DNA of 61,468 bases from Colivivens sp963594655 (GCA_963594655.1 CAVBFD010000008.1:1-61468); one strand, 5' to 3'; shown: positions 1 through 8,645, numbered from the stretch's first letter. The notes: generated from the sequence alone by a model not told the origin. Numbers and translations: made by a program.

Positions 1-77
1 CGCTTCATACTTGTAACAGGCACAATGGACGTGCGCCATTTAGGGCAGTTTTGAGCAGCTCAGTAGTTGCCATTGGA

Positions 78-108
78 CTGTCTTACCAACCCGAAAAGCG
101 GAAGAACC
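78..108 (+). repeat. Dispersed 31-bp repeat, copy 1
   Basis: The stretch matches 18193-18223 with a single mismatch over 31 bases and is non-coding in both places. Copy 2 lies directly downstream of a REP-like multi-hairpin element, and a related REP-like element also occurs about 350 bases after copy 1. The two sequences are therefore probably parts of one dispersed intergenic repeat family. Confidence 0.75.
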
Positions 109-232
109 ACGTATTTGAACATGCATATCAGCAAAAAGCGGAAGTGTCACAAATATCAAATTGCGCAGAATACGAGGTTTCTATGCGCAAAATGTGAGGT
201 TTCCAGTAACTTTTTGACAAACCCCCGTAGAC

Positions 233-248
233 ACCCCTGTAGAGGGGT
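233..248. other. Small hairpin before the palindrome array
   Basis: ACCCCT (233-238) pairs with AGGGGT (243-248) around a four-base loop. The AGAGGGGT half is repeated in direct orientation at 328-335, so two copies bracket the CTCGAG array. It has no T-run and does not follow a gene, so I do not call it a terminator. Confidence 0.5.
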
Positions 249-324
249 CTCGAGTGAATGGGTCATTTCACTCGAGTGAATTGATCAAATCACTCGAGTG
301 AATCGATCAAATCACTCGAGTGAA
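249..324. repeat. Array of CTCGAG palindromes at 22-bp spacing
   Basis: Four CTCGAG cores (centres near 251.5, 273.5, 295.5 and 317.5) are spaced exactly 22 bp apart, about two helical turns. Three of them sit in larger perfect palindromes: TTCACTCGAGTGAA at 267-280 and TCACTCGAGTGA at 290-301 and 312-323. The linkers between these three are themselves palindromic or nearly so (TTGATCAA at 281-288, then a TCGATCAA version). The first unit is degenerate. Helically phased palindromes suggest binding sites for a dimeric protein, but no regulator gene lies beside them. Confidence 0.8.
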
Positions 325-450
325 ATTAGAGGGGTGTTTTGAGGCCTTCCCGAGTGTCCTCCGCAAAATGACAAAATGTCAACCAACTGGCACTGTGCTT
401 GTGTATTAATTCTTCTGCTCTTACAGAGCGACATTGCACACACAAACATT

Positions 451-550
451 ACCCAGGGTGTCGCTACGCTTGCCCTGGGCTGGGTGCTTTATGGGCTTTC
501 AGCCCGAGGCTTCACTCGGAGTAACATCCGCGGTGAACTGAATGAAAACT
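451..550 (+). repeat. REP-like palindromic element, copy A
   Basis: CCCAGGG (452-458) and CCCTGGG (473-479) form an inverted repeat, followed by GGGCT-TTC-AGCCC (493-505). From the CCCTGGGCT block onward the sequence resembles 18108-18180 (same hairpin, then a diverged CACNCGGAG...GGTGAA...TTGAATG-like stretch). Such GC-rich hairpin series are typical of repetitive extragenic palindromes mobilised by REP-associated tyrosine transposases; no such transposase is seen in this window. Confidence 0.6.
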
Positions 551-614
551 CCGGCATAGTCCGACCAGACCGAGGTGCGGACAGAGTTGGTTGGGCTATT
601 CGCTGAACAGCTAC

Positions 615-1617
615 TCAGAGGATTTTGTTTTTCACCCACGCAACAGCATACGATGACAGCAGTACCGACGGCACGACAGTGACAAAGGTAAGCGTGTACT
701 GCGATTGCCCATGAAACAGGTATTCGGAAAACAAGGGGTAGTAGAGCGCGTCAAACATGTAACTCACGAGGTACATGTCAAGAGACAGCACAGACACACT
801 CTTCAGTGATTTTTTGATCAAAGTGGATTTGACATCAGTCTTGTAGAACATCAGGAACACAAGGACTGTAAGCGGTATAATGACGACACCTCCCCAACCT
901 CCTGCCACATGCAACATGGTGTGGTGATGAACGAATAATGTATTGAATACAGGGTTTATCAGACAGAGCAACAAAATACCCCCCCCCTACCAAACGTTTG
1001 TTAACTACAGGCTGGTATTCACGGATATAGCAACCAAGGAAGAAGTACAGCATGACTGAGGCAGCCGACCTCCACCAACCTGGGAACACATAAGCCCCGT
1101 AACGGTTGGTTAAATCCGGCAAGGCAGTCATCACGAACAGTGTCACCATCAGCCACAACCTGTTGCGTTTACTGTCGGCACCGCGCCACATCATATTCAG
1201 GAACGGTGTGAGCAGGAACAAGCCAATCCACATCTCGATGTACCATGCATAAGGTATGGCGGAATAGTCCAACACCTTCATCGTCCATTGCAACCACGAG
1301 AAATTGTCGCCAAGCCAGTATATCCTAAACGCAATGACAAGCAAAGAGAACAAAAGATAAGAAACAAGTACCCTTACCCCACCCTTATAGTACTTGCGGC
1401 ATGGCATCTTGTTGATGTTCAAGTAGCCTGTCAGCATCATGAACAGACACACGTTCGTTCCGAACAGAGTCGAGAACGACCCCATGACAAACATCTCCAC
1501 ACCGGAGAACTCCACTTGATTGAAGTCGGTGTGCAGGAAGAAATGCGAACACACCACAAACGATACGGCAAGTACACGAACGATGTCGAGTCCGGCACTT
1601 CGGGACAGTTTTTCCAT
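615..1617 (-). pseudogene. Acyltransferase-3 family membrane protein, frame broken at a G9 tract
   Basis: This is a multi-spanning membrane O-acyltransferase (Acyl_transf_3/OatA-like) that would acetylate or acylate a surface sugar. The N-terminal part shows the family's Arg...His signature in the first helix (R14 and H25, counting from the ATG at 1617) and many hydrophobic segments. Near residue 211 a run of nine G (minus strand; 979-987) shifts the frame, so the first frame ends at 835 while the missing C-terminal helices continue in another frame down to 615. Removing one G would rejoin the halves into a protein of about 333 residues, normal for the family. An upstream TTG is possible as a start, but the ATG at 1617 fits the family better. 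The gene is either a phase-variable locus in its off state, a fresh pseudogene or a sequencing error. Confidence 0.8.
979..987 (-). repeat. Homopolymeric G9 tract inside the acyltransferase gene
   Basis: Nine consecutive C on the plus strand (G on the coding strand) lie exactly where the reading frame of the acyltransferase switches. G8 (or G11) gives the full-length frame; G9 gives premature termination. Tracts of this kind are classic substrates for slipped-strand mispairing. Confidence 0.9.
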
Positions 1618-1647
1618 AATCAAAATCAAATTTCATTTAACCCACGA

Positions 1648-1655
1648 CAAAGGTA
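1648..1655 (-). promoter_or_regulatory. Promoter -7 box for the acyltransferase
   Basis: TACCTTTG on the minus strand fits the Bacteroidota TAnnTTTG box and lies 30 bases upstream of the ATG at 1617. A clear TTTG -33 box is not seen at the right distance. Confidence 0.55.
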
Positions 1656-1763
1656 TGTATTTAATTTGGATTTTCCACAATAGAGCATCAGAAAAAGTCC
1701 ATGCACGGTGGATTTCGTGTCAAATAATTCCGTGTGGCGAGCGGCGGTGTCAATTATTATGTC

Positions 1764-1771
1764 TAACTTTG
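1764..1771 (+). promoter_or_regulatory. Promoter -7 box for mrp
   Basis: TAACTTTG fits the TAnnTTTG consensus, 25 bases before the mrp start. No good -33 TTTG is present at 19-21 nt, so this is a partial match. Confidence 0.5.
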
Positions 1772-1796
1772 TGCCGTGTATTAAAGACGTACAGGA

Positions 1797-2876
1797 ATGA
1801 CCATTTATCCAAAACTCATTACAGACGCGCTGTCAACCGTGCGCTATCCCGGAACGGGGAAAAACCTGATAGAGGCCGAGATGGTAGAAGACGACCTGCG
1901 GATCAACGGCATGGACGTGTCCTTTTCCATCATATTCCCGAAGAACCCCGACCCATTCAGCAAGTCGGTGGTGAAAGCGGCGGAGACCGCAATCAAGACC
2001 TTCGTAAGTCCGGACGTGAACGTGACGGTGGGTTGCAAGTATAATGTGGCAGTCCCCACAGGCAACGGGGAACCGCAGGTGCTGCCCGGAGTGAAACACG
2101 TCATTGCCGTATCGTCGGGTAAAGGCGGTGTCGGCAAGTCTACCGTCGCTGCCAACCTTGCCATAGGACTCGCCAAGATGGGATACCGTGTCGGTCTGCT
2201 CGACACCGACATCTTCGGCCCGTCCATACCCAAGATGTTCCAAGTGGAAGACGGACGGCCTTACGCCACCAACGTGGACGGCAAGGACCTGATTGAGCCA
2301 ATAGAGAAATACGGAGTGAAACTGCTGTCCATCGGGTTCTTCGTCAATGCCGACCAAGCCACACTGTGGAGAGGAGCCATGGCATGCAACGCCCTCAAGC
2401 AACTCATCACGGAGGCCAACTGGGGCGAACTCGACTACTTCGTGATGGACACCCCTCCAGGCACGAGCGACATCCACCTCACCCTTATCCAGACACTGCA
2501 CATGACAGGCGCCATCATAGTCAGTACGCCCCAGCAGGTGGCACTTGCTGACGCGCGGAAAGGCATCAACATGTACATGAACGACAAGGTGAACGTGCCG
2601 ATACTCGGACTGGTGGAAAACATGGCGTGGTTCACCCCTACCGAGCTGCCTGACAACCGCTACTACATCTTCGGCAAGGAGGGGTGCAAGGCTCTGGCAG
2701 AAGAGTTGGGAGTACCGCTACTGGCACAGATACCGCTTGTGGAGAGTATCTGCGAGGACGAGGACAAAGGTATACCGCCGGTATTGCAGCCGTCTAGTCC
2801 CGAAGGCATAGCGTTCATGAGTCTCGCCGCCAGAGTGGTAAGGGAAGTGGACAAGAGGGACATGGCAAGACAATAG
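1797..2876 (+). CDS. mrp: Mrp/NBP35 (ApbC) family P-loop ATPase, iron-sulfur carrier type
   Basis: Cytosolic ATPase of the Mrp/ApbC/NBP35 family, implicated in iron-sulfur cluster delivery. The N-terminal ~90 residues form a MIP18/DUF59-like domain; the ATPase domain follows with the deviant Walker A SGKGGVGKST at about 107-116 and the DTPPGTSD motif. The 359-residue length is normal. The CPxC motif that binds the bridging cluster in E. coli Mrp, normally just after ENM(S/A), is absent: the segment here reads ENMAWFTPTELPDN (about 274-287). I recall the same replacement in other Bacteroidales homologues, so it is probably lineage-typical, but cluster binding should not be assumed. The next gene starts 29 bases downstream, suggesting co-transcription. 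Confidence 0.92.
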   Translation: MTIYPKLITDALSTVRYPGTGKNLIEAEMVEDDLRINGMDVSFSIIFPKNPDPFSKSVVKAAETAIKTFVSPDVNVTVGCKYNVAVPTGNGEPQVLPGVKHVIAVSSGKGGVGKSTVAANLAIGLAKMGYRVGLLDTDIFGPSIPKMFQVEDGRPYATNVDGKDLIEPIEKYGVKLLSIGFFVNADQATLWRGAMACNALKQLITEANWGELDYFVMDTPPGTSDIHLTLIQTLHMTGAIIVSTPQQVALADARKGINMYMNDKVNVPILGLVENMAWFTPTELPDNRYYIFGKEGCKALAEELGVPLLAQIPLVESICEDEDKGIPPVLQPSSPEGIAFMSLAARVVREVDKRDMARQ

Positions 2877-2905
2877 TTTTACAAACAGAAAAGACAACAA
2901 TTATA

Positions 2906-3835
2906 ATGATTCAGTACTACTCAAAGGCCGACAGGAGGGCAATCATATTATTGTCAGCCGTGGCTCTCATCTGCGTTTTGGGAGTTGTCCTGTTCGGTAG
3001 TCAGGACACAGGAGAAACACAGGAAACGGTACGGAAAGCGGACTCGGAGAGGAAGCGGGAAAGTAATCGTCAAAAGCATGGCGATGACAATGCCGTAGGG
3101 ACAGGACAACAGGCAGACCCCACAGTGAGTGTGTTTGACCCCAACACCGCCGACTCGCTTACCCTCATCGGCACCGGACTGAAACCGTGGCAGGTGAGGT
3201 CTTTTCTCCGTTACAGAAATGCCGGAGCGGTGTTCCGTGAACCGATGGACATAGCCCGTGTCTACTGTCTTGACGATGACGACATCGACAGGTTGCTTCC
3301 CATGGTACGTATAGCAGACAGGTTCAAGAGGAGGAGGACTAAATACCCTATTGAGAAAAAGAAGGAAGAAAACAATAGTCCAGACACCGGAACGAACACA
3401 AGTGTGGAGACAAACACAAGCGTGTACCAGTCCAGCAAGTTCACCTCCCCAACCAAGGTGGACGTGAACACAGCCGACACCACCCTACTGCAACGCATCC
3501 CCGGCATCGGCGCCAATATAGCGCGGTGGATAGTGCAGAGACGTGAGAAGTTGGGCGGTTTCCACTCCACAGCCCAACTCATGGAAGTGAAGTACGTGTC
3601 GGAAGACATGCTGGAGTGGTTTGAAGTGGCTACAGACGTGCGACGGCGTGACCTGGGCGAGATGACCTTCAGTCAGATGGCGTCGTTCCCCTACATAGGG
3701 TATGAAAAGGCGAAAGCCATATCCAACTACACACGGCTGTACGGCCCGTTCAAGGACATCGACGCCCTCCGGTCGTCGGGCATATTCACCGAAGAAGAAC
3801 TGACCCGCCTCCTGCCCTATCTGAACTTCAAATAA
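2906..3835 (+). CDS. ComEA-like helix-hairpin-helix protein, membrane-anchored
   Basis: 309 residues. An N-terminal transmembrane segment (about residues 14-30, hydrophobic after KADRR) anchors the protein. A charged low-complexity linker (about 38-70) follows, then three helix-hairpin-helix units: one beginning FDPNTADSLTL, a canonical one at DVNTADTTLLQRIPGIGANIA, and one with FPYIGYEKAKAI near the C terminus. Such modules bind DNA non-specifically; in competence proteins (ComEA) they receive incoming DNA. No other competence gene is nearby. It probably shares a transcript with mrp. A role in DNA uptake is possible but not shown here. Confidence 0.8.
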   Translation: MIQYYSKADRRAIILLSAVALICVLGVVLFGSQDTGETQETVRKADSERKRESNRQKHGDDNAVGTGQQADPTVSVFDPNTADSLTLIGTGLKPWQVRSFLRYRNAGAVFREPMDIARVYCLDDDDIDRLLPMVRIADRFKRRRTKYPIEKKKEENNSPDTGTNTSVETNTSVYQSSKFTSPTKVDVNTADTTLLQRIPGIGANIARWIVQRREKLGGFHSTAQLMEVKYVSEDMLEWFEVATDVRRRDLGEMTFSQMASFPYIGYEKAKAISNYTRLYGPFKDIDALRSSGIFTEEELTRLLPYLNFK

Positions 3836-3899
3836 GGCATTATCGCCCCACTCAACCATTTACAGACAAGCGATTGGATGCGGTTCGGATTATTATGAC

Positions 3900-3907
3900 T
3901 AAATTTG
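3900..3907 (+). promoter_or_regulatory. Possible promoter -7 box for the C_GCAxxG_C_C gene
   Basis: TAAATTTG matches TAnnTTTG in the 98-base gap before the gene at 3934. The -33 position is poor, so support is weak. Confidence 0.4.
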
Positions 3908-3933
3908 CGGAGGAATAACATACAGAGACATCC

Positions 3934-4407
3934 ATGAGAAAAGATTTGGAAGAGAGAGTCAACAAGGCGGTTGACTATTTTATGCAAGGGTACGGCTGTT
4001 GCCAGAGTGTGGTGGCTGCCTTCGCCGACCTCTACGGTATGGACGAGGAGACGGCAAAGAGGATTGGAGCCGGGTTCGGCGGAGGAGTGGGACGCATGAG
4101 GATGATGTGCGGTGCCGTGTCGGGCATCGTCATACTCGTGGGACTCGACTGCGGACAGACAGAAGGGAGTGACCGCAAGGGAAAGTCGGAATGCTACAAG
4201 GTGGTGCAGGAACTGCTGGCACAGTCAAAGGAACAGAACGGGTCGATTATCTGCGCCGAGATACTCGGGTTGGACGGACATGAGAAGGCGGAGTCCAGTT
4301 ACGTGGCGTCCGAAAGGACAGCCGAGTACTATAAGAAACGTCCGTGTGCCGCCAAGGTGGAGAGTGCCGCGCGCATCTTCGCCCAATACCTTGAGACTAC
4401 CAGATAA
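3934..4407 (+). CDS. C_GCAxxG_C_C family protein
   Basis: 157-residue soluble protein with the conserved cysteine pattern of the C_GCAxxG_C_C family: GYGCCQSV near the N terminus, a glycine-rich GAGFGGGVGRM stretch, MCGAVSG around residue 60, and further cysteines at LDCG, IICAE and RPCAAKV. Members are thought to be redox-active or cofactor-binding, but no reaction is established. A purine-rich AGAGACATCC lies just before the ATG. It may be cotranscribed with the upstream genes or use its own weak promoter, and it ends at a bidirectional terminator. Confidence 0.85.
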   Translation: MRKDLEERVNKAVDYFMQGYGCCQSVVAAFADLYGMDEETAKRIGAGFGGGVGRMRMMCGAVSGIVILVGLDCGQTEGSDRKGKSECYKVVQELLAQSKEQNGSIICAEILGLDGHEKAESSYVASERTAEYYKKRPCAAKVESAARIFAQYLETTR

Positions 4408-4436
4408 TGCGACTGTCAGAAGCGTCTATAGAAACA

Positions 4437-4470
4437 AATAAGGTGTGCAAACGGAATTGCACACCTTATT
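4437..4470. terminator. Bidirectional terminator between convergent genes
   Basis: A perfect 14-bp stem (4437-4450 with 4457-4470; arms beginning AATAAGGTGTG) closes a six-base loop. It lies between the convergent gene ends at 4407 and 4500, and the A/T ends of the stem supply a U-rich tail on either strand. The AATAAGGTGT arm recurs in the terminators at 37691 and 49834. Confidence 0.85.
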
Positions 4471-4499
4471 ATATATAAGCCCTACACTAAAGTATGGAC

Positions 4500-5729
4500 T
4501 TATTTGCCGGAGACATACTTCTTGTACTTCGCCTCGTTGGTCTTGTCGCTGAGGGCGTGGTAGCAACGGTAGAGCTGCTCGCCCCAGAGAGAGCTGTCAC
4601 CCGGCTCACACTCCTCTGCCTTCTTGTAGCATGGGAGGGCCTGGTTCAGATAGTTCTTGCAGACATCAATCTTCGTACGGTTCTCCATAGCCAACTGGTA
4701 GTAGCATGTACCGAGAGAACACCATGCGCGTCCGTAAGTGGGGTCGATGGTCGTCAGGTTCTTGAACATCTCCGCAGCCTCAGTGTACTTCTTCTCGTTG
4801 AACACCAACAGAGCCTTGGTCTCCACAGGGAACACCTCCTGCGGGAACTTTGCCGCCATCTTGTCGCACAGAGCCTTGGCCTCGTCCATCTTCTTAGCCT
4901 TCACATACTCCTGAATCAAGAGTTTCGGGAACTGTGTGTCGTCGAAGTGTTCGATGGCATAGAGGCAGTACTTCTCCCAGTTGGCCATGTCACCATGCTT
5001 CTTGTATGTGTTCATCAGTTCCACACAGGCATAGTTGCCATAGTTATTGGAGTCAAGTACCTTCTCGTACCATGACAGGTAAGAGAGTGTGTCCTCATAA
5101 GTAGTGGCTATACTCTTCAGAGCCATACCGTAGTAGAGGTAAGCGTTATACTTCAGAGTGTCCGTCTCGTTCAGGTCCAGTTCCTTGAAAAGAGGATTGT
5201 CGAAGGTCTCCAGATAAGCGTCAAGGAAACCCATGGCCTCTTTCGGATGTGAGTTGAGCAAGGCGTAACCGCCCGAAAGCATAGGCATACGCAACTGCAT
5301 GGCGGAAGCCAACGCCTCCTTGTGGGCGGACTTGTAAGCGTCCTCCTTCATCGGGAGCTTGCCCTTCTCATTGGGAGTGGTCAGACACTTCTCGTAAGTC
5401 TCGTAGTATGACAGGATGTCCTTCATACTGCTGAAGTAAGCTAAAGAGTCCAGTTCACCGGTAGCCTTGGCGTCCTCCTGCATCTTCACCACCATCACAT
5501 TCCTGATTTTGGCAGCGACCTTCCACGTGTCGTAGTAGCCGGAAGACTTCTCGTGAACCATACATTCCTGTATGTCCTCCCATGCGCTGTACACCTTCTT
5601 GTAGTCAATCTCCTTGGCATTGCTACAAGCCTCAGTAAGTTTATTGTTGGCGTCAATCACCGCATACTTTTGTGCGAACGCAGCTGAACCCGCAGCAAGC
5701 ATAGCACAGATAAACATTACTTTCTTCAT
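4500..5729 (-). CDS. Secreted tetratricopeptide-repeat protein
   Basis: 409 residues with a signal peptide (MKKVMFICAMLAAGSAAFAQ, cleavage after A-x-A). The rest is helical with TPR-like repeats, clearest towards the C terminus (ALLVFNEKKYTEAAEMFKNLTTIDPTYGRAWCSLGTCYYQLA). TPR proteins of this kind act as periplasmic scaffolds; the partner is unknown. The gene starts 23 bases after gyrA on the same strand, so they probably form an operon. A related but different TPR protein lies at 45326-46795. Confidence 0.85.
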   Translation of the reverse strand: MKKVMFICAMLAAGSAAFAQKYAVIDANNKLTEACSNAKEIDYKKVYSAWEDIQECMVHEKSSGYYDTWKVAAKIRNVMVVKMQEDAKATGELDSLAYFSSMKDILSYYETYEKCLTTPNEKGKLPMKEDAYKSAHKEALASAMQLRMPMLSGGYALLNSHPKEAMGFLDAYLETFDNPLFKELDLNETDTLKYNAYLYYGMALKSIATTYEDTLSYLSWYEKVLDSNNYGNYACVELMNTYKKHGDMANWEKYCLYAIEHFDDTQFPKLLIQEYVKAKKMDEAKALCDKMAAKFPQEVFPVETKALLVFNEKKYTEAAEMFKNLTTIDPTYGRAWCSLGTCYYQLAMENRTKIDVCKNYLNQALPCYKKAEECEPGDSSLWGEQLYRCYHALSDKTNEAKYKKYVSGK

Positions 5730-5752
5730 AACTGAGAATTTAATTGGTTGAG

Positions 5753-8392
5753 TTATTCGTTAGTTGAGTCATTGTCCTCTTCATCACCGCCGGTCACGTC
5801 AGCCGCACTGTCCTCCGTAGAGTCGGCAACCACGTCACGGTACGTCATGTTGGTCTGTCCGTCCGCATCAGGCACGTTCTCCAGTTGGTCGTCGCCCTCC
5901 TCCTCCTCATGAGGCACCTTGCAGACACTTGAAATCACGTCATTGCGCTTCTTCAGGTTAATCAGACTCACACCCTGCGTGTTACGTCCCTGCACACGGA
6001 TAGTGCTGAGGGCCAGACGAATCGCCACACCACTCTTGTTGATGATCATCAGGTCGTCCTCGTCAGTCACCGCCTCGACAGCAATCAGTTTTCCTGTCTT
6101 CTCGGTGATGTTGAGAGTCTTCACACCCTTTCCGTTACGGTTGGTTATACGGTAGTCCACGATAGAGCTGCGCTTGCCGAAGCCCTTCTCGCTGACCACG
6201 AGTACAGACGGTATGTTGGTGTCGTTCGCCAGTTCCTCCTCGGTCATTCCCTCGGGCTTGTGGACCACAATCATGCCTACAACCTCATCCTCGCCGTCAT
6301 CGTCGAGCTTGATGGCGCGCACACCGGTAGCCCCGCGTCCCATCACACGCACGGAGTTCTCCACAAAGCGGATGGCGCGTCCGTTACGGTTGGCTATCAC
6401 CACCTCGTCACTGCCGCTGGTAAGCAGCACCTCCTTCACCATATCGTTCTCGTTGAGGTTGATGGCTATGATTCCGTTTGAACGTGGACGCGAGTAATTG
6501 GCGAGAGCCGTCTTCTTCACGAGTCCCTGTCTCGTGCAGAAGAGCAGGTTGTGGTTCTCCACGAACTCAGTGTCGTTGAAGTTCTTTATACAGATGAACG
6601 CCGTAGCCTTGTCGTCCGACTCGATGTTGAGCATGTTCTGCACGGCACGTCCCTTAAAGGTCTTGCCTCCCTCCGGTATGTCGTACACCTTCATCCAGTA
6701 GCAACGTCCCTTCTGGGTGAAGAACAGCATCGTGTTGTGTCCCGTAGCCGGATAGATATGCTCGATGAAGTCAGCCTCACGCGCGCTGCCGCCCTTGCTG
6801 CCGACACCGCCACGTGCCTGGGTGCGGAACTCAGCCAACGGAGTACGCTTGATGTAACCCAAGTGGGATATGGTCACCACGCAAGCGTCGTCCGCATAGA
6901 AGTCCTCCGGGTTGAAGTTCTGGCTACCGCGCGGGTCGATTACCGTCTTGCGCTCGTCACCGAACTTCTCCTTCACCTCAAGCAGCTCGTCTTTCATCAC
7001 CTTCTTGCACAGCTCTGGGTCGTCGAGGATAGACTGGAGGTAGTCGATGAGTTTCAACAGTTCATCATACTCGGCGTGCAGCTTCTCCTGTTGCAGACCG
7101 GTCAACTGGCTGAGACGCATCTCGACCACATACTTTGCCTGAGGCTCGTCGAACCCGAACCTCTCCATGAGTCGCGTCTGCGCCTCCTGCGGGTTCTTCG
7201 ATGACTTGATGATATGCACCACCTCGTCGATATTGTCACTTGCCACGATGAGAGCCTGCAACAAGTGAGCTCTCTCCTCCGCCTTCTTCTTGTCGAACTT
7301 GGTGCGGCGGATGGTAATCTCGTGACGGTGGTCCACAAACTCCTTGATGCAGTCCTTCAAGGTGAGAGTCTTCGGGCGTTTCCGCACGATGGCGATACAG
7401 TTGACACTGAAGCTGCTCTGCAGCTCAGTCTGCTTGTACAGTTTGTTCAGCACCACGTTGGAGTTGGCGTCACGCTTCAGGTCGATGACGATACGCATAC
7501 CCTCACGGTCAGACTCGTCGTTCACGTTACTGATACCGTCGATCTTCTTCTCGTTCACCAAGTCGGCTATACGCTTGATCAGTTCCGACTTGTTTACATT
7601 ATAAGGTATCTCGTTTACGATAATCTTCTCGTGCTGTCCGTCAGTCTCAATCTCCGTCTTGGAACGGATGATGATACGTCCGCGTCCTGTCTCGTATGCC
7701 TCCTTGATACCGTCCACACCACAGATGATGCCGCCGGTCGGGAAGTCCGGACCCTTGATGTACTGCATCAGTCCGTCCACGTCGATGTCAGGATTGTCGA
7801 TATAAGCCACACAGCCGTCAATCACCTCACCCAAGTTATGTGTAGGTATGTTGGTGGCCATACCCACGGCGATACCCGTGGCGCCGTTGACCAACAAGTT
7901 TGGTATGCGTGTGGACAGTACGGTAGGCTCTGTGTTCGAGTCGTCGTATGTAGGTTGGAAATCCACCGTGTCCTTATAGAGGTCATCCATCATAGCCTCA
8001 CCGGCCTTGGTCAGTCTCGCCTCAGTGTAACGCATGGCGGCTGCGCCGTCACCGTCCACAGAACCGAAGTTACCCTGTCCGTCCACCAGTGTGTAGCGCA
8101 TAGCCCAAGGCTGGGCCAGACGCACCAACGCACCGTACACGGACGAGTCGCCGTGGGGGTGGAAGCGTCCAAGCACGTCACCCACTATACGCGCGCTCTT
8201 CTTTGTCGGTTTGTCTGAAGTGATGCCCTGTTCCATCATGTCGAAAAGGATACGACGGTGAACAGGCTTGAATCCGTCCCTGACATCAGGGAGAGCGCGT
8301 GAGACTATCACCGACATAGAGTAGTCGATGTAAGAAGACTTCATGGTCTCATTGATGTCAACCTTAATAATCCTGTCTTGATTTAAATCCAT
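5753..8392 (-). CDS. gyrA: DNA gyrase subunit A
   Basis: Subunit A of type II topoisomerase; with GyrB it introduces negative supercoils. The catalytic tyrosine is Y122 (AAMRYTEARL). The GyrA box QARGGVG at residues 525-531 marks this as GyrA rather than ParC, and the C-terminal beta-pinwheel is complete, followed by an acidic tail. Length 879 is normal. In the quinolone-resistance region the sequence is HPHGDSSVYGALV: Ser at position 83 but Gly at 87, where E. coli has Asp. The numbering coincides with E. coli. The Gly may be native to the lineage. The gene has a clear minus-strand promoter and is followed by a TPR gene. Confidence 0.97.
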   Translation of the reverse strand: MDLNQDRIIKVDINETMKSSYIDYSMSVIVSRALPDVRDGFKPVHRRILFDMMEQGITSDKPTKKSARIVGDVLGRFHPHGDSSVYGALVRLAQPWAMRYTLVDGQGNFGSVDGDGAAAMRYTEARLTKAGEAMMDDLYKDTVDFQPTYDDSNTEPTVLSTRIPNLLVNGATGIAVGMATNIPTHNLGEVIDGCVAYIDNPDIDVDGLMQYIKGPDFPTGGIICGVDGIKEAYETGRGRIIIRSKTEIETDGQHEKIIVNEIPYNVNKSELIKRIADLVNEKKIDGISNVNDESDREGMRIVIDLKRDANSNVVLNKLYKQTELQSSFSVNCIAIVRKRPKTLTLKDCIKEFVDHRHEITIRRTKFDKKKAEERAHLLQALIVASDNIDEVVHIIKSSKNPQEAQTRLMERFGFDEPQAKYVVEMRLSQLTGLQQEKLHAEYDELLKLIDYLQSILDDPELCKKVMKDELLEVKEKFGDERKTVIDPRGSQNFNPEDFYADDACVVTISHLGYIKRTPLAEFRTQARGGVGSKGGSAREADFIEHIYPATGHNTMLFFTQKGRCYWMKVYDIPEGGKTFKGRAVQNMLNIESDDKATAFICIKNFNDTEFVENHNLLFCTRQGLVKKTALANYSRPRSNGIIAINLNENDMVKEVLLTSGSDEVVIANRNGRAIRFVENSVRVMGRGATGVRAIKLDDDGEDEVVGMIVVHKPEGMTEEELANDTNIPSVLVVSEKGFGKRSSIVDYRITNRNGKGVKTLNITEKTGKLIAVEAVTDEDDLMIINKSGVAIRLALSTIRVQGRNTQGVSLINLKKRNDVISSVCKVPHEEEEGDDQLENVPDADGQTNMTYRDVVADSTEDSAADVTGGDEEDNDSTNE

Positions 8393-8436
8393 TATCCGTT
8401 ATTTTCTTTCTGATAAATATTTGTCATTCTACCCTA

Positions 8437-8467
8437 CAAAGGTACTTATTATTTATGTGACATGAAA
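8437..8467 (-). promoter_or_regulatory. gyrA promoter
   Basis: On the minus strand TACCTTTG (8437-8444) is preceded, 19 nt upstream, by TTTC (8464-8467), close to the TTTG -33 consensus. The box is about 45 bases from the gyrA start. Confidence 0.65.
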
Positions 8468-8645
8468 CTTTTATGGGGTAAAAAAACAAGGCGAGACCCT
8501 CAATTCGGTGCGATACCGCCCCATTTTTGAGTTTTGAGGTGGCAATCGGGGGTATACCGACACCCACTGGTAAATCCGGCAGAGCCGCAATTTGCGGTAT
8601 TACGCCACAAAATCGCCGCACTTCGTGGACTTTCGTCCGATTTTA

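Larger units (their letters stand above)
1..614. other. Gene-free, repeat-rich stretch
   Basis: No convincing gene is present; the short open frames here have no recognisable protein features. The stretch contains a 31-base sequence (78-108) repeated once elsewhere in the window, a small hairpin (233-248), an array of CTCGAG-centred palindromes (249-324) and a REP-like palindromic element (about 451-550). The motif AAAAGCGGAAG occurs twice (94-104 and 133-143). It may be the remains of a non-coding mobile element or a regulatory/structural intergenic island; the sequence alone does not decide this. Confidence 0.7.

Noticed and set aside
67..606. Short open frames in the 5' island as small genes
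   Set aside because: They run across hairpins and palindromes, have no start signals and no protein-like pattern.
7214..8218. 334-codon open frame antisense to gyrA
   Set aside because: Composition is a shadow of gyrA with many Val/His/Leu and no motif; gyrA is certain.
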